The notes beneath the pieces are model-generated. The model saw only the letters and a program-made list of their open reading frames with translations, did not search any database and was not told the origin of the DNA. This document shows positions 22,413-34,861 of a DNA stretch of 64,000 bases, in pieces. Origin of the DNA: Neostapfia colusana. Taxonomy: Eukaryota; Streptophyta; Magnoliopsida; Poales; Poaceae. A program made the translations under genes and the position numbers. Numbering within the stretch: the stretch's first letter is position 1; each line of letters opens with the position of its first letter. The DNA lies in assembly GCA_030760725.1 (NCBI GenBank), contig JASWHV010000008.1, positions 48,060,057 through 48,124,056 on the forward strand. The letters are read 5' to 3'.

Positions 22413-22583
22413 CGTCTCGACCTGAGAGGTGTCAAGATCGAGATGAGCGTCAACAAAGCTCCTACTGCGTCTTTCTGGCTACTCATCCCAAGATATTCTC
22501 TAGGGCGGATGAACCCCTCGATGCGGACAACTGGATCCGCACGATGGAAATGAAGTGTATAACAATCCACCACTATCAGATTG
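22413..22583 (+). pseudogene. GYP3 gag fragment
   Basis: One frame reads FLATHPKIFSRADEPLDADN followed by WIRTMEMKCITIHHYQIV, matching the gag of GYP2 (FLATQPPVFSEAADHCEANH). Everything before it lies left of LTR-A copy 1 and outside the window. Near 22584 the sequence jumps straight to the protease/RT border (VVREFPDVFPDD), so about 1.4 kb of gag and protease is deleted. Confidence 0.8.
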
Positions 22584-23152
22584 TAAGACATTCCAGTAGT
22601 CCGTGAGTTCCCTGACGTGTTCCCAGATGATTTACCAGGGACGCTGCCCGACAGAGAGGTGGAGTTCAAGATTGAACTTACACCGGGAACTATGCCAATA
22701 TCCCGAAGGTCGTACAAGATGACGCCAAAGGAATTGGCGGAATTGAAAATGCAGTTGACGGACCTGCTGGAGAAGGGTTTTATTAGGCCGAGCTCCTCGC
22801 CATGGGGCTGTTCGGCACTATTTGTGAAGAACAAAGATGAGACGTTGCGAATTTGCGTGGACTATCATACACTAAATGCCATAACAATCAAGAACAAGTA
22901 CCCGTTGCCACGGATCGACATGTTGTTTGATAAGTTGGTCCAAGCAAAGATCTCTTCCAAGATGGACTAAATATTCGGGTACCATCAGATTAAGATACGG
23001 GTTGAGGACATTAAGAAGACGGCTTTCTCGACGAGGTACGGCTATATGAGTACCTGGTCATGTCCTTCGGCCTCACCAACGCTCCAGCTCACTTCATGTA
23101 CTTGATGAACTCATTATTTATGCCAGAGCTGGGCAAGTTTGTCGTGGTCTTC
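22584..23152 (+). pseudogene. GYP3 reverse transcriptase, first part
   Basis: RT fingers and palm: PWGCSALFVKNKDETLRICV and SSKMD, then a TAA where other copies have L of DLRSGYHQ (22968-22970), a frameshift near 23040, and MSFGLTNAPAHFMYLMNSLF. It is interrupted just before the YxDD motif by the copia element; the TSD is TCTTC (23148-23152). The strand and lineage are those of GYP2. Confidence 0.9.
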
Positions 23153-24775
23153 TGTATGATCGAAGAGCACATGAAAAGCTATCAGAGGGGGGTGAATGGT
23201 AGATTAAAACTTTTCGCAGCGGAAACAACAAAAACCCCTCAGCAAAAAATCAATCGGTTAAAGAAACCGTGCGTGCAAGTGTTTTCAAACGTGTTCAACC
23301 ATGAAAAATCAATTAGAGAGGTAGAGAATCAAGTCACGGATCTAATGAAACAAGAATCACTTGAAAACACGAAGTAAAACTTGAGATACGATCAAAACAT
23401 TAAACGAAGATCAATCTGTTCTACCCGATATAAAACAGATCTGCAACGCTGAAAAGAAACTTGTGTATCTAAAAAACTACAGATCCGAAGCTCGTGAAAA
23501 TTTCACATATGATAGATAATTGAGTTTTGAAGACAACCCAAAAAGAATCACGTCAATCAGATCTGTAAAACTCGAGTTATGAAAGAAACACCGAAGCAAC
23601 GTCGGTCTGTCCAGAAACTCGGCGAGAAAGACTTGACGAAAAACAAGTCGGACGAACAAGGCACAAAAGCTCCTCGAAACTATGAACTTTATTCAATAGA
23701 AACACAAGAGGAACATCCCAAAGTCGTGCACCCACGAGACTTGGCCCCCCTTGCTTATATAACCAGCCCTAAGGCCAACTCAACTCAAACTAGGACTCCT
23801 ACTCCTACTTGGATTCAAACTGTAACTTTCCAATACTGCTCAAGACTCTTCTATACGTAGATAGAAGCAATCTTAAGACTTCCAAACACCTTAGAAACGT
23901 CCCAAACATTCCTAAAACAACTCAACTTCGTGCCTAGCACGAAATCCTATCATAACCAACTCAAATCTTCCATATTTGAGCCATATCCGACTCAGCCTCA
24001 GCCTGAGTACGCAATCCAGCCGGTTGGACCTTTCCGACCAATTCTTTACGTCCACTTCTCTTCATCACGCCTTGGAACAATGTTGCCACGTCCATGCACT
24101 CCTTGCACACGTGCAAACACCTTCCAACGACGTACACGCAACCTTCATATGCACTGCCCTTGATCCAAACATGCTGCGCGACCTCCCGATCAACTCAACC
24201 ACAGCTCCTCCCGAACTTGGTTGTTGGAACCTGATCTCCTCCCTGAGACTAGTCCAAGGATCCCGTCACCAGCCATGTCTTGAACTCAAGCAACACCTGC
24301 ACATGAATAAACAACCAATTCTTCCGAGCACAAGTCCTCGACTTGACTCACGTTAGTTCGAAAACCACAACACCTTACATGAGCACGTCACATAAGCATG
24401 TTGCAAACCATATCAAATGATAACAGTCATAACCACCAAAACACACCAAAAACTTAGCAAATTAATACTAAGCAAACCTTCCCATAAAGCAAGTTTGAAA
24501 CATTGCGAGTTAAAAGCAAAAACAAGACGCTGCAGTTCTACGAGTTGAACTTCACGGGAGTTCCCTAAAAACAAGCTCCAGACCTCACAGAAGCTCTCCG
24601 GACCTTGCAGGAGCACTCCGGACCTTGCGTCGGACCTTGCCAACACTTGGCGGACCTAACAAAGAACTTGTCGGACCTTGCCACAGAAGAATGTTTTGGC
24701 AATATTCAAAACTTTGAATCTTAATGCTAACTTTTATCCTAATTGCCAATGTATTCAGCACACATAGGTCTCACA
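23153..24775 (-). repeat. COP1 3' LTR
   Basis: Direct repeat of 31273-32896, from TGTATGATCG to GGTCTCACA. It is next to the polypurine tract on its right, marking it as the 3' LTR of a minus-strand element. The first base pairs differ slightly (TGTATG against TGTAGG). Confidence 0.95.
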
Positions 24776-25763
24776 ATCTCCCCCTTGATGAATGCATTGG
24801 CAACACCAATTAAAATCTGAACATTGGCTTATGAAAAGTTTTGAAAAGCTTTGAAAACTCATTTCTCCCCCTTTATTAATTTCTCCCTATTTTTTTTAAA
24901 TCAGAGAAGGAAGAAAGTGTATAACATATGCAAAGTGTAAAAAAAATCTCTCCTTATACATATTTCTCCCCCTTTGACAATGTATTCAGCAAGGTTCAAA
25001 AGAGAAAATTTTAAATGTTATGAGCATATTATAACATATACATACAAAACAAAGCTCATCCAAGTCATACTATCAGGTTACTTACACTATCACATCAATG
25101 AGATACATAAAGTAGTGTAAGCCATGCTAGAGATCAAATGTATTTTTCAGTTTAAGCAAGTCATGATCTCCCTTACTCAACTATTTCAAAACCTGAAAAC
25201 ATGACACTTGTTGCTGCATTTTTATTATTCATAATCATTTAAGGCACAAAGTTGATCATATGATATTTGCAAGAGATTATATGCCGCATCAGCCTTATTC
25301 TAACCAACCAAGCCAAGCCTATGTCATTTGACAATCAGAAGCTTAAGGACATGGTTTTAGTCATACACAATTCCTTCCAAGTTCATATCTTAGTGCAATG
25401 ATAAGCAATCTCAAAAGAAGAAGTGCGATGCATGCATATTCTCTTGATCTTTTCTCAAATTTTTATTTGAAAACTCAACATGTGAGCTGATCACTTGATT
25501 AATTTTTTATGATTAAAAGCACTTGTGAGCACGCAACAAGTTCAAAACAGCAAGAAAGTTCGATCATGACCAGATTTAGTGTAAGTAATTATTCAAATTA
25601 CTAGTCATGGCAAAAACTATAAACTGTATAACATGAGTAATGTAGTAAGAACTTTCAGCCTGTAAAAGGAATCACAAAGTCATATATGTATGAAATACTA
25701 TGCTCATATTATTTTAGTTTCAGATTCACACATAGACTTTCAAAGTTTAAAAAAAACTCCCCC
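24776..25763 (-). other. COP1 region between pol and 3' LTR, with several polypurine tracts
   Basis: About 1 kb with no coding frame. CTCCCCCTT-type words, which are purine tracts AAGGGGGAG in the element's direction, occur at 24776-24788 (next to the LTR, the likely functional one), 24862-24873, 24963-24974 and 25757-25765. Repeated polypurine tracts upstream of the 3' LTR are a described Sirevirus feature. Sireviruses often carry an env-like frame here; this copy has none. Confidence 0.75.
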
Positions 25764-28700
25764 TCAATTTAAGCCATGAGGATGCATAACCCCTATTTCA
25801 GTACGAATGAAACAAAAACGAGTGAAATCCAAAGGTTTTGTAAAAATATCAGCCAATTGTCGTTCGGTATCGACATGGTGAAGCACAATGTTTCCTTTTT
25901 CAACATTATCACGAAGGAAGTGATACCTAATGTCAATGTGCTTAGTTCTGGAGTGTTTCACGGGGGTTTTAGCAATACAAATTGCACTAGTGTTATCACA
26001 AAACAGTGGAACACTATCTAAATCAACCCCATAGTCCTTAAGTGTTTGAACAATCCAAAGAATTTGTGAGCAAGCGCTAGCCGCAGCTACATATTCAGAT
26101 TCGGCCGTGGATTGTGCAACTGAACTTTGTTTTCTAGAGGACCAAGCAACAAGTGAATTACCAAGAAAATGACAAGCACCCGAAGTACTTTTCCTATCAA
26201 TCCTACAACCCCCAAAATCAGCATCCGAAAAAGCTTTCAAAGAAACGGTTGAGGAAGAAGGAAGAAAAATGCCAAATTCTTGAGTTCCATGTAGGTACCT
26301 GAGAATCCTTTTGATGGTTTGGCGATGTGAAGCACGTGGAGAAGCTTGAAAACGTGCACAAAGACATACGCTGAATTGTATGTCCGGTCTTGACGCCGTG
26401 AGATACAAAAGTGATCCAATCATACTTCTGTATTATTTTTTATCGACCGGGTCACCATCTTCGTCAAGTTCAAGTGTTGTTGCTGTTCCCATTGGTGTCC
26501 GAAGAGGCTTGCATTTGTCCATGTTGAAGCGCTTAAGAAGGTCCTTTGTATACTTAGTTTGATGCACAAAAGATCCTTCTTTTGTTTGCTTGATTTGCAG
26601 CCCCAAAAAGTATGTGAGTTCTCCCGTCATACTCATCTCAAATTCTGAACTCATCATAGCTAAAAACTTGGACACGAGATCATGAGAAGCACAACCAAAG
26701 ATAATATCATCCACATACACTTGAACGAATAATGAGCCATTGCCATGCTTAAGTACAAAAAGAGTTTTATCAACCTTGCCCATGGTAAACCCCTTTTCTA
26801 ATAAGAATGTTTTTAACCTATCATACCATGCTCTAGGGGCTTGTTTTAGACCGTACAAGGCTTTGGACAGTTTGTAAACATGATTAGGAAAATTTGGATT
26901 TTCAAAACCCGGTGGCTGCTTAACATAAACCTCCTCCTCTATGTAGCCATTAAGAAAAGCACTTTTAACATCCATTTGATATAACCTGAAACCTTTAGAT
27001 GCAGCAAATGCTAATAAAATTCTTATAGCTTCTAATCTAGCAACAGGAGCAAATCTTTCATCAAAATCTAGACCTTCAATTTTAGTGAAACGTTGAGCAA
27101 CCAACCTAGCTTTATTCCTAACCACAACCCCATCCTCACTTTGCTTATTTTTAAATACCCATTTAGTTCCAATTAATGTGTGACCTTGAGGTGGAGGTAC
27201 AAGTTTCCAAACATTATTTCTTTCAAAATTTTCTAACTCTTCTTGCATGGCATTAATCCAGGATTCATTAGTGAGTGCGTGTGATATATCCTTGGGTTCA
27301 AAAGAAGCAACAAAAGCAGAATGAGCATGAGAGTTTGGATCGGCAAACCTGGACCGAGTGACTCGTTCATGCAAGCTTCCAATGATTTGTTGTGGAGGAT
27401 GACTTTTGAGTACTCGGAGGGGAGTAGACACTTCACAAGCACCTTCTTCTTCATGTTCGGACCTTTGATTAGGAGAGCTTGTTGATTGAGGAAGGTCCGA
27501 ACCAGCAGTAGTGACTGTTGGTGCTGGTTGTGGTGCAAAATCAGCAGCTTGATCGTTATTTACTTCCGAGTTTTCGGGCAGCAGCACCACTTATTCATCT
27601 TCTTCAATAAAAATACTCGCTCCCTGCGGATATGAATCCGGACCTGCAATATCGGAGCTAGTACTTGGGCTAGCTTCATCAAAAGAAACCTCGCAAGTCT
27701 CCACAATTTTGTTAGTGTCAAGTAAAAGCACACGGTAGCCTCTAGTATGAGATGGATAACCAAGAAACATGCCATCAACAGATCTAGCTTCAAATTTATC
27801 AAGATTACCATGTTTCTTAACAAAGCATTTGCAACCAAAAACCCTAAAGTGTGTAACACTAGGCCTATGTCCAAACTGGAGCTCATATGGGTTTTTTCCA
27901 AGCTTAGCACGCAAGAAAACACGATTTGAGACATAACAAGCGGTTGCAATTGCATCAGCCCAAAATTTCCTAGGAGTTTGATATTCATCAAGCATAGTCC
28001 TAGCCATCTCAACTAAGGTCCTGTTCTTTCTTTCTACGACACCATTTTGTTGTGATACATAGGGTGAAGAGTATTGATGATCTATTCCATTTTCAGCACA
28101 AAAGTGATCAAAGGATTGGTTTTTAAATTCAGTTCCGTTATCACTTCTAATTGCTTTTAATGATCCTGGGTGATCAATAGATAATCTAAGAAATAAATTT
28201 CTAAAATGATTAAAAGCTTCATTCTTAGATGCCATAAAATAAACCCAAGAATATCTGGAATAATCATCAACAATCACAAGCACATACCATTTACCTCCGA
28301 AGGATTGAACACGTGCCGGACCTACTGTGTCAAGATGTAAAAGGTGTCCCGGTTCAGCTGTTATGGTCATTGTGAGAGGAGCATGTGAACCTGCAACAAA
28401 CTTAGCATGTCTACAAGAAGAGCACACAATATCATTGTCCTTTTTAAGCTTCGACAGCCCACGTATGCGATCGAGAGCACTAACACGAGTGAGATGATCA
28501 AAGCCTATGTGACCAAGTCTACGATGCCAAAAATATACATCCTTTGTATCATTAGCAACTAGACACCGATGCTTAGAAGTTGACAAATCAAAATCAGATT
28601 TAAAAACTCTTCCAAACCTAGACATGTTAAACAAAAGCTCACCTTTTGGATCTACAACCTTGCAGCAATTTTTAGCAAAGCAAACCTCTAGATTTTCATC

Positions 28701-28949
28701 TAGCAATTGTGAAACCGAAAGCAAGTTGTATTTCAAATTTTTATTAAGTGCCACATCTTTCAAAGTGTAGAGATTTTTTACTCTAACCGAACCTTTAGCA
28801 ATTATGGGAGTAGAAGAGTTATCGGCGAAAGTAACATTTTCTACACGTGACACAAAAGAGAGAGAGGAGAACCATTCTTTGTTACCGGTCATGTGGCGTG
28901 AGCAACCTGAATCCACAATCCAAATGTTCTCCTTCCTCAAACGTGAAAC
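25764..28949 (-). pseudogene. COP1 pol: protease, integrase, reverse transcriptase, RNase H
   Basis: One continuous frame broken by TAA at 27591-27593 and at 26433-26435. In order: protease WIVDSGCSRHMTG (Asp codon 28911-28913); integrase zinc region HRRLGHIGFDHL..CSSCRHAK; integrase core with HLDTVGP, IRSDNGTEFKN and QQNGVVERKNR; RT with KARLVAQRFTKIEGLDFDER, MDVKSAFLNGYIEEEVYVKQ and VYVDDIIFG (26706-26711); RNase H with DADFGGCRIDRKSTSG, AESEYVA and LADIFTKPL. Catalytic residues are intact. The stop at 26433 falls between RT and RNase H, that at 27591 between integrase and RT. Ends with TGA at 25764-25766. Confidence 0.93.
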
Positions 28950-28952
28950 CTA
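28950..28952 (-). other. In-frame UAG between COP1 gag and pol
   Basis: The codon after gag is TAG and the same frame continues into protease (GTT TCA CGT then the WIVDSG region). Sirevirus SIRE1 is known to separate gag and pol by a single UAG thought to be read through. The bases after this UAG do not match the CARYYA read-through context, so function is uncertain. Confidence 0.6.
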
Positions 28953-31211
28953 CACAGCAGCACAATACGTCGATGACTCAATACTGGGGTTAGTTAAAAG
29001 ACTTTTAGGAATCCAGTACTGAGTCACACAACGTCCAGCAGGAATAACACGTGAAAGTTGAGAAGGTACAACAGGTTTATGAGCCAAACATCGAAAATTT
29101 TTGTTCCCAACTACTGACTTAGAAGATGTGTTATATGTAGCACAAAAAACAGTAGGTCCGGGAGCAAGTTTTTGACTCATTACAGCAGGTTGCAAGCTCC
29201 GAACATTCGGTCTAGCAGATTTTGCTTGGTTGTTATGTGATCTAGCAAGTATTCTTTGTTTCTTATCGTGTTTAGCTAGTCTATAACAAAAATCCATGAC
29301 ATGACCATCTCTACCACAGTAGGTACAATGAAAAATAACCTTATTATCATGTCTAGATGAGTAAGCAACACGTTTATTAGAACCCGAATGGGACAGTACT
29401 CCTGCAGATTTGAAAATCACCTCTTTTTGTCTAGGAGCTGTTTGAATCAAACCGCTTCCTAATGACTTTACAACTTTAGGTGGGTGTGCCTTAGCATGAG
29501 CATGAGAATTAAAACCTAAACCAGTTTTATCATTACAATACTTGGAAGAATTCAGCAGCAAGTTTAGGTTCTTATTTGCATTAGAAAACCGATCTAGTGT
29601 CCTATGCATGTCATCAAGTTTATTGGACAGATCAAAGCAGTTTTCACATGAAGTTTTTCCTTTTAGTTTGCAATTTGAACAATATTTAACTTCATGCACA
29701 CGTAAAGCATTGTTCAAAATAGAAATCTCATTCATAGCATCATTTAGTTTCTTATTCAGATCATCACATGAAGAACAATGCAAATCAATTGTAGAACAAC
29801 AAGCATCTTTGAAATTTTTATCATTAAGTGCAGCAAGCTCTTTGTTCTTTTCAATTTCAAGTTCAAGTTTATCAAGTGTAGATGCGTGTGCACTTCTTAA
29901 AGAGGATAATTGTTCATAAATCAAATCACATGAGGAACAAGAATCATCACTAGGAATCAAAGTTTTTAAACGATTAATTTCAGATTCTAGTGATTCAATT
30001 TTAACAGCATTGTTCCTAAGTTTTTTATCCTTTTTCTTTAATATAACAGTGGCACGAGAAATAGCATCACACATTTCTTTGCAAGTGGGACATACCTCTT
30101 CATCGTCGCTGTTGTGTTCTGCCTCCTCGGAGCTTGAACTTGACTTGGTCGCCATGCAGCACATATTTGCCATAGCTTCTTCATCTTCATCACTACCGGT
30201 GTCCACATCACTTGAGCCGAAATCTTGAAGTGCAGAGATCATACTATGCACTATGTTGCGCATTGATAAATCTTTCTTCTTCTTATTCTTTGCAAACGAT
30301 TTCTTTGGCCTTGTTTGCTTTTCTTCACGTGAAGTCGGACCTGAAAGGTTAGGGCACTCCGTACGAAAATGTCCTGTCTTACCACATTCAAAACATCGTT
30401 GAGGTCCGGAGCTTCCTCTCCTTCTAGTTCTCACATTTTGCAATGCTTTTGAGAACCGAGTAGAGATGAGTGCAAGCTCCTCCTCTGGAAACTTTTCAAT
30501 CTGTTCAAGGGTTAGAGAGGACAGAAAAGAGAGTGCACCACTAGATGATGATTGACTAGAACTAGACATGTCACGTTGCGAAACAAATGCAATAGACTTG
30601 TTGGGGTTTTTACGTGAGATGATGTCAATTTCATGAGTTCTCAATTTAGAATAAAGCACGTCTAAAGTAAGAGAACTCATGACAGTAGATTCACAAATAG
30701 ATGTAACTTTCATCTCCCAAATTGACATATCTAATGCTCCTAACAATTGTCTAGCATTTTCAGCATCTGAAAAATTAACATTGACACTACGCAAGTTGCT
30801 GAGAATTTTATTAAAGCGAGCAAAAAGGTCATCAATTGACTCACCGGGTTGCATCTCAAAATGCATGTATTATTTTCTGAACATATCTTGCCTTACCTCC
30901 TTGATCGTATTGGATCCTTCATGGTAGTCACAAAGAGCTTTCCAAACATCATATGCAGATCGGAGGTGTGCAACACGGTCGAAGTCGCTTTGAGTCAATC
31001 CTTGGATGATCAAGTTGCGAGCCTTGTTGTTGTTGTCAACATCTCTCATGTTCGCAGCCGTAACTTGATCGTTGGGTGGTACATCGAAGTTCCGGTAGAC
31101 CTTTTCCCATATGGCGAAGCCTTGCGCCTGTATGTAGGCCTCCATCCGTGCCTTCCAAACCTGAAAATCGATGCCATTGAACACACAAGGTTTTGCGGAG
31201 TACTTCTCCAT
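28950..31211 (-). pseudogene. COP1 gag, long form with coiled coil and CxxC motifs
   Basis: Starts MEKYSAKPCVFNGIDFQVWK (31211). A TAA at 30867-30869 interrupts it in frame after 113 codons. The rest has UBN2-like capsid sequence, a CCHC zinc knuckle (CFECGKTGHFRTEC), an acidic serine-rich segment, a long heptad-like coiled coil punctuated by CxxC pairs (CPTC, CSSC, CSSC, CSNC, CENC), and a second knuckle-like motif CTYCGRDGHVMDFC. It ends in UAG at 28950-28952, in frame with pol. Gag would form the particle; the extended C-terminal half is a Sirevirus trait. Confidence 0.9.
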
Positions 31212-31258
31212 GATGGTTAGTCAAAACACGTGCAAATCACAAAGATTAGAGCACCTTA
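31212..31258 (-). other. COP1 short 5' leader
   Basis: Only about 50 bases separate the primer site from the gag start, unlike the long leaders of the gypsy elements here. Confidence 0.6.
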
Positions 31259-31270
31259 GCTCTGATACCA
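31259..31270 (-). other. COP1 primer-binding site (tRNA-Met)
   Basis: GCTCTGATACCA is TGGTATCAGAGC in the element's direction, two bases from the 5' LTR; a perfect initiator tRNA-Met match. Confidence 0.92.
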
Positions 31271-31272
31271 AT

Positions 31273-32896
31273 TGTAGGATCGAAGAGCACGTGAAAAGCT
31301 ACCAGAGGGGGGGTGAATGGTAGATTAAAACTTTTCGCAGCGGAAACAACAAAAACCCCTCAGCAAAAAATCAATCGGTTAAAGAAACCGTGTGTGCAAG
31401 TGTTTTCAAACGTGTTCAACCATGACAAATCAAGTAGAGAGGTAGAGAATCAAGTCACGGATCTAATGCAACAAGAATCACTTGAAAACACGAAGTAAAA
31501 CTTGAGATACGATCAAAACATTAAACGAAGATCAATCTGTTCTACCCGATATAAAACAGATCTGATACGCTACAAAGAAACTCGTGTATCTCAAACACTA
31601 CAGATCCGAAGCTCGTGAAAATTTCACAGATGATAGATAATTGAGTTGTGAAGACAACCCAAAAAGAATCACGTCAATCGGATCTGTAAAACTCGAGTTA
31701 TGAACGAAACACCGAAGCAACGTCGGTCTGTCCAGAAACTCGGTGAGAAAGACTTGACGAAAAACAAGTCGGACGAACAAGGCACAAAAGCTCCTCGAAA
31801 CTATGAACTTTATTCAATAGAAACACAAGAGGAACAGCCCAAAGTCGTGCACCCACGAGACTTGGCCCCCCTTGCTTATATAACCAGCCCTAAGGCCAAC
31901 TCAACTCAAACTAGGACTCCTACTCCTACTTGGATTCAAACTGTAGCTTTCCAATACTGCTCAAGACTCTTCTATACGCAGATAGAAGCAATCTTAAGAC
32001 TTCCAAACACCTTAGGAACGTCCCAAACATTCCTAAAACAACTCAACTTCGTGCCTAGCACAAAATCCTATCATAACCAACTCAAATCTTCCATATTTGA
32101 GCCATATCCGACTCAGCTTCAGCCTGAGTACGCAATCCAGCCGGTTGGACCTTTCCGACCAATTCTTTACGTCCACTTCTCTTCATCACACCTTGGAACA
32201 ATGTTGCCACGTCCATGCACTCCTTGTACACGTGCAAACACCTTCCAACGACGTACACGCAACCTTCATATGCACTGCCCTTGATCCAAACATGCTGCGA
32301 GACCTCCTGATCAACTCAACCACAGCTCCTCCCGAACTTGGTTGTTGGAACCTCATCTCCTCCCTGAGACTAGTCCAAGGATCCCGTCACCAGCCATGTC
32401 TTGAACTCAAGCAACACCTGCACATGAATCAACAACCAATTCTTCCGAGCACAAGTCCTCGACTTGACTCACGTTAGTTCGAAAACCACAACACCTTACA
32501 TGAGCACGTCACATAAGCATGTTGCAAACCATATCAAATGATAACAGCCATAACTACCAAAACACACCAAAAACTTAGCAAATTAATACTAAGCAAACCT
32601 TCCCATAAAGCAAGTTTGAAACATTGCGAGTTAAAAGCAAAAACAAGACGCTGCAGTTCTACGAGTTGAACTTCACGGGAGCTCCCTAAAAATAAGCTCC
32701 GGACCTCACAGAAGCTCTCCGGACCTTGCAGGAGCTCTCCGGACCTTGCGTCGGACCTTGCCAACACTTGGCGGACCTAACAATGAACTTGTCGGACCTT
32801 GCCACAGAAGAATGTTTTGGCAATATTAAAAACTTTGAATGTTAATGCTAACTTTTATCCTAATTGCCAATGTATTCAGCACACATAGGTCTCACA
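31273..32896 (-). repeat. COP1 5' LTR
   Basis: 1624 bp, nearly identical to 23153-24775. In the element's direction the U3 comes first (32896 downward). It includes repeated CTCCGGACCTTGC-like words near 32690-32770. Confidence 0.95.
31876..31883 (-). promoter_or_regulatory. Putative TATA box of COP1 (5' LTR)
   Basis: TTATATAA within GCTTATATAACC, about 1 kb into the LTR. The minus strand reads GGTTATATAAGC, a good plant TATA. The same box is in the 3' LTR near 23755-23762. Confidence 0.65.
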
Positions 32897-34792
32897 TCTT
32901 CATCAGTGACATATTGTCATATTTCAAAGGAAGAACACACGAAGTATCTGCATATAGTCTTGCAAAGGCTGCGGGATCACAAGCTATACGAGAAATTCAG
33001 CAAGTGCGAATTCTTGATATTGCAAGCGCCTTTCCTCGGGCATATTATCTCAGCAAGGGCATCGCTGTAGACCCGAGTAAGGTCACACAAGTGCTGAATT
33101 GGAAGTCCCTGAGAACTGTTTACAAGGTACGGAATTTCCTCGGACTCACGGGATATTATCGGAGGTTCATTCTGAAATTCTTAAAGCTTGCCAAGCCTAT
33201 GACAGAGCTGCTGAATAAGGCTACCAAATATGTTTGGAGTCCAGCATGTGAAGCAGCATTCAAGGCATTATTGAATCACCTAACATCAGCACCGGTTTTG
33301 GCGCAGCCGGACACAAAAAACCGTTCAATGTGTACTGCGATGCATCCGGCATTGGGCTCGGATATGTGCTGATGCAGACCGAAGGTTGGTCACGTATGGA
33401 TCACGGCAGCTCAGGAATCATGAGCAAAATTATCCAACTCATGACTTAGAGCTTGCTGCCGTGGTACTCGCACTCAAAATGTGGAGGCACTACCTACTAG
33501 GTAACCTCGTACATTTATATACTCACCACAAGAGCCTCAAGTACATATTCACTCAGAAGGAGCTGAACATGAGGCAACGAAGATGGATGGAGTTCATAAA
33601 TGATTATCAAATAGAGTCCCATTATCATCCCGGCAAGGCAAACGTGGTGGCGGATGCGCTGAGTCGTAAGTCACACGTTAATAATCTGACCATCACACCG
33701 TTGGAAGAGAGCGAGCCACCATTGCATGTGATTTCACATGGAGCTCTCTACAACCTAGCTCTTATCCCCACCATCCGTGAAGATATAGCGGCAGCTCAGA
33801 AACATGACAAGGGAATGTCACATTTGCGGAGACGTGTAGATAGTGGGGAGCTGAAATGTTTCCAGAAAGACGGAGACGGCATCCTATAGTTCAAGGACCG
33901 GATCGTCGTACCCCGTAACCCGGAGTCACCGAAGAAAATCTTTGATGAGGCTCACTTGTCAAAGATTTCTATTGAACCCAGCAGTAACAAGATGTATCAA
34001 GAACTCAGAAGCAAGTTTTGGTTGACACGGATCAAGTGGGAGATCGCAAAGAACGTGCTCGAGTGTGATACATGCCAGAGGGTGAAAGTGGACCACATGA
34101 ATAAACCGGCATTATTACAACCGCTTGGCATTCCTGCATTGAAGTGGGAGGATGTAAGCATGGACTTCATTGTCGGCTTACCCACTACATTTCAGAAACA
34201 TGATTCGTTGTGGGTGATCGTCGACTGGCTCACAAAAGTTGCACACTCTATCCCGGTCAACACCAACTACAATGCCAAGAAGTATGCTGAATTGTACATC
34301 TCACGGATCTTGTGCTTATACGGCATGCCCTGCACTATCATCTCAGACTGGGGCACTTTATTTGTGTCTCTTTTTTGGGAGCAGTTACATGCTGCTTTGG
34401 GGACGAAGCTGATCCGTAGTTCAGCATACCACCCACAGACAGATGGGCAAACCGAGCAGGTACATCAGATTTTAGAAGATATGCTACGAGCTTGTGCTAT
34501 CAACCATGATAAGAATTGGGATGATCACTTACTGTTAGCCAAGTTCTCGTACAACAATGGGTACCAAGTCAGCATCAAGATGGAGGCTTACGAGGCGCTA
34601 TATGGGAGAAAATGCCGCACATCGCTGAATTGGTGTGAGTCTGGCGAAAGGGTCACCTTCGGGATTGATCTTATCAATAATGCAGGCTGATTCAAGCGAA
34701 CTTAAAAAACGCTCAATCCCGACAAAAACAGTATGCGGACCGGAGAAGACGTCCTTTGCAATTTGAAGTCGGGGATCACGTGTATCTACGTG
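32897..34792 (+). pseudogene. GYP3 RT end, RNase H and integrase core
   Basis: Continues the RT frame after the copia element (HTKYLHIVLQRLRDHKLYEK), then FLGLTGYYRRFILKF, RNase H (LELAAVVLALKMWRHYL, VADALSRKSH) and integrase (CDTCQRVKVDH, MDFIVGLP, IISDWGTLFVSLFW, HPQTDGQTEQVHQ). In RT the YxDD box reads ISDILSYFK, so one catalytic Asp is lost. In the integrase SDRG is SDWG but the Asp remains. Frameshifts or stops lie near 33050, 33340, 33888 and 34690. LTR-A copy 2 interrupts the SH3-like domain at 34792. Confidence 0.9.
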
Positions 34793-34861
34793 TGTAACAT
34801 CCTCAAATTCACTTCCATGCATTGCATATATTTTTCATGTAGAGAAACATTATAAAAGAAG

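Larger units (their letters stand above)
23153..32896 (-). mobile_element. COP1: Ty1/copia retrotransposon, Sirevirus-like, nearly intact
   Basis: A 9.7-kb element in antisense with LTRs of 1623 and 1624 bp, tRNA-Met primer site, gag-protease-integrase-RT-RNase H order (integrase before RT, the copia order), and polypurine tracts. The TSD TCTTC is at 23148-23152 and 32897-32901, and the interrupted RT frame of GYP3 continues across it. Long gag with coiled coil, long LTRs and repeated polypurine tracts suggest the Sirevirus (SIRE/Maximus) lineage. The LTRs are nearly identical, so this is one of the youngest insertions. No env-like frame is visible. Confidence 0.95.

Noticed and set aside
22350..22553. 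67-codon frame across the LTR-A/GYP3 border
   Set aside because: The gag similarity lies in another frame; this one spans a repeat junction.
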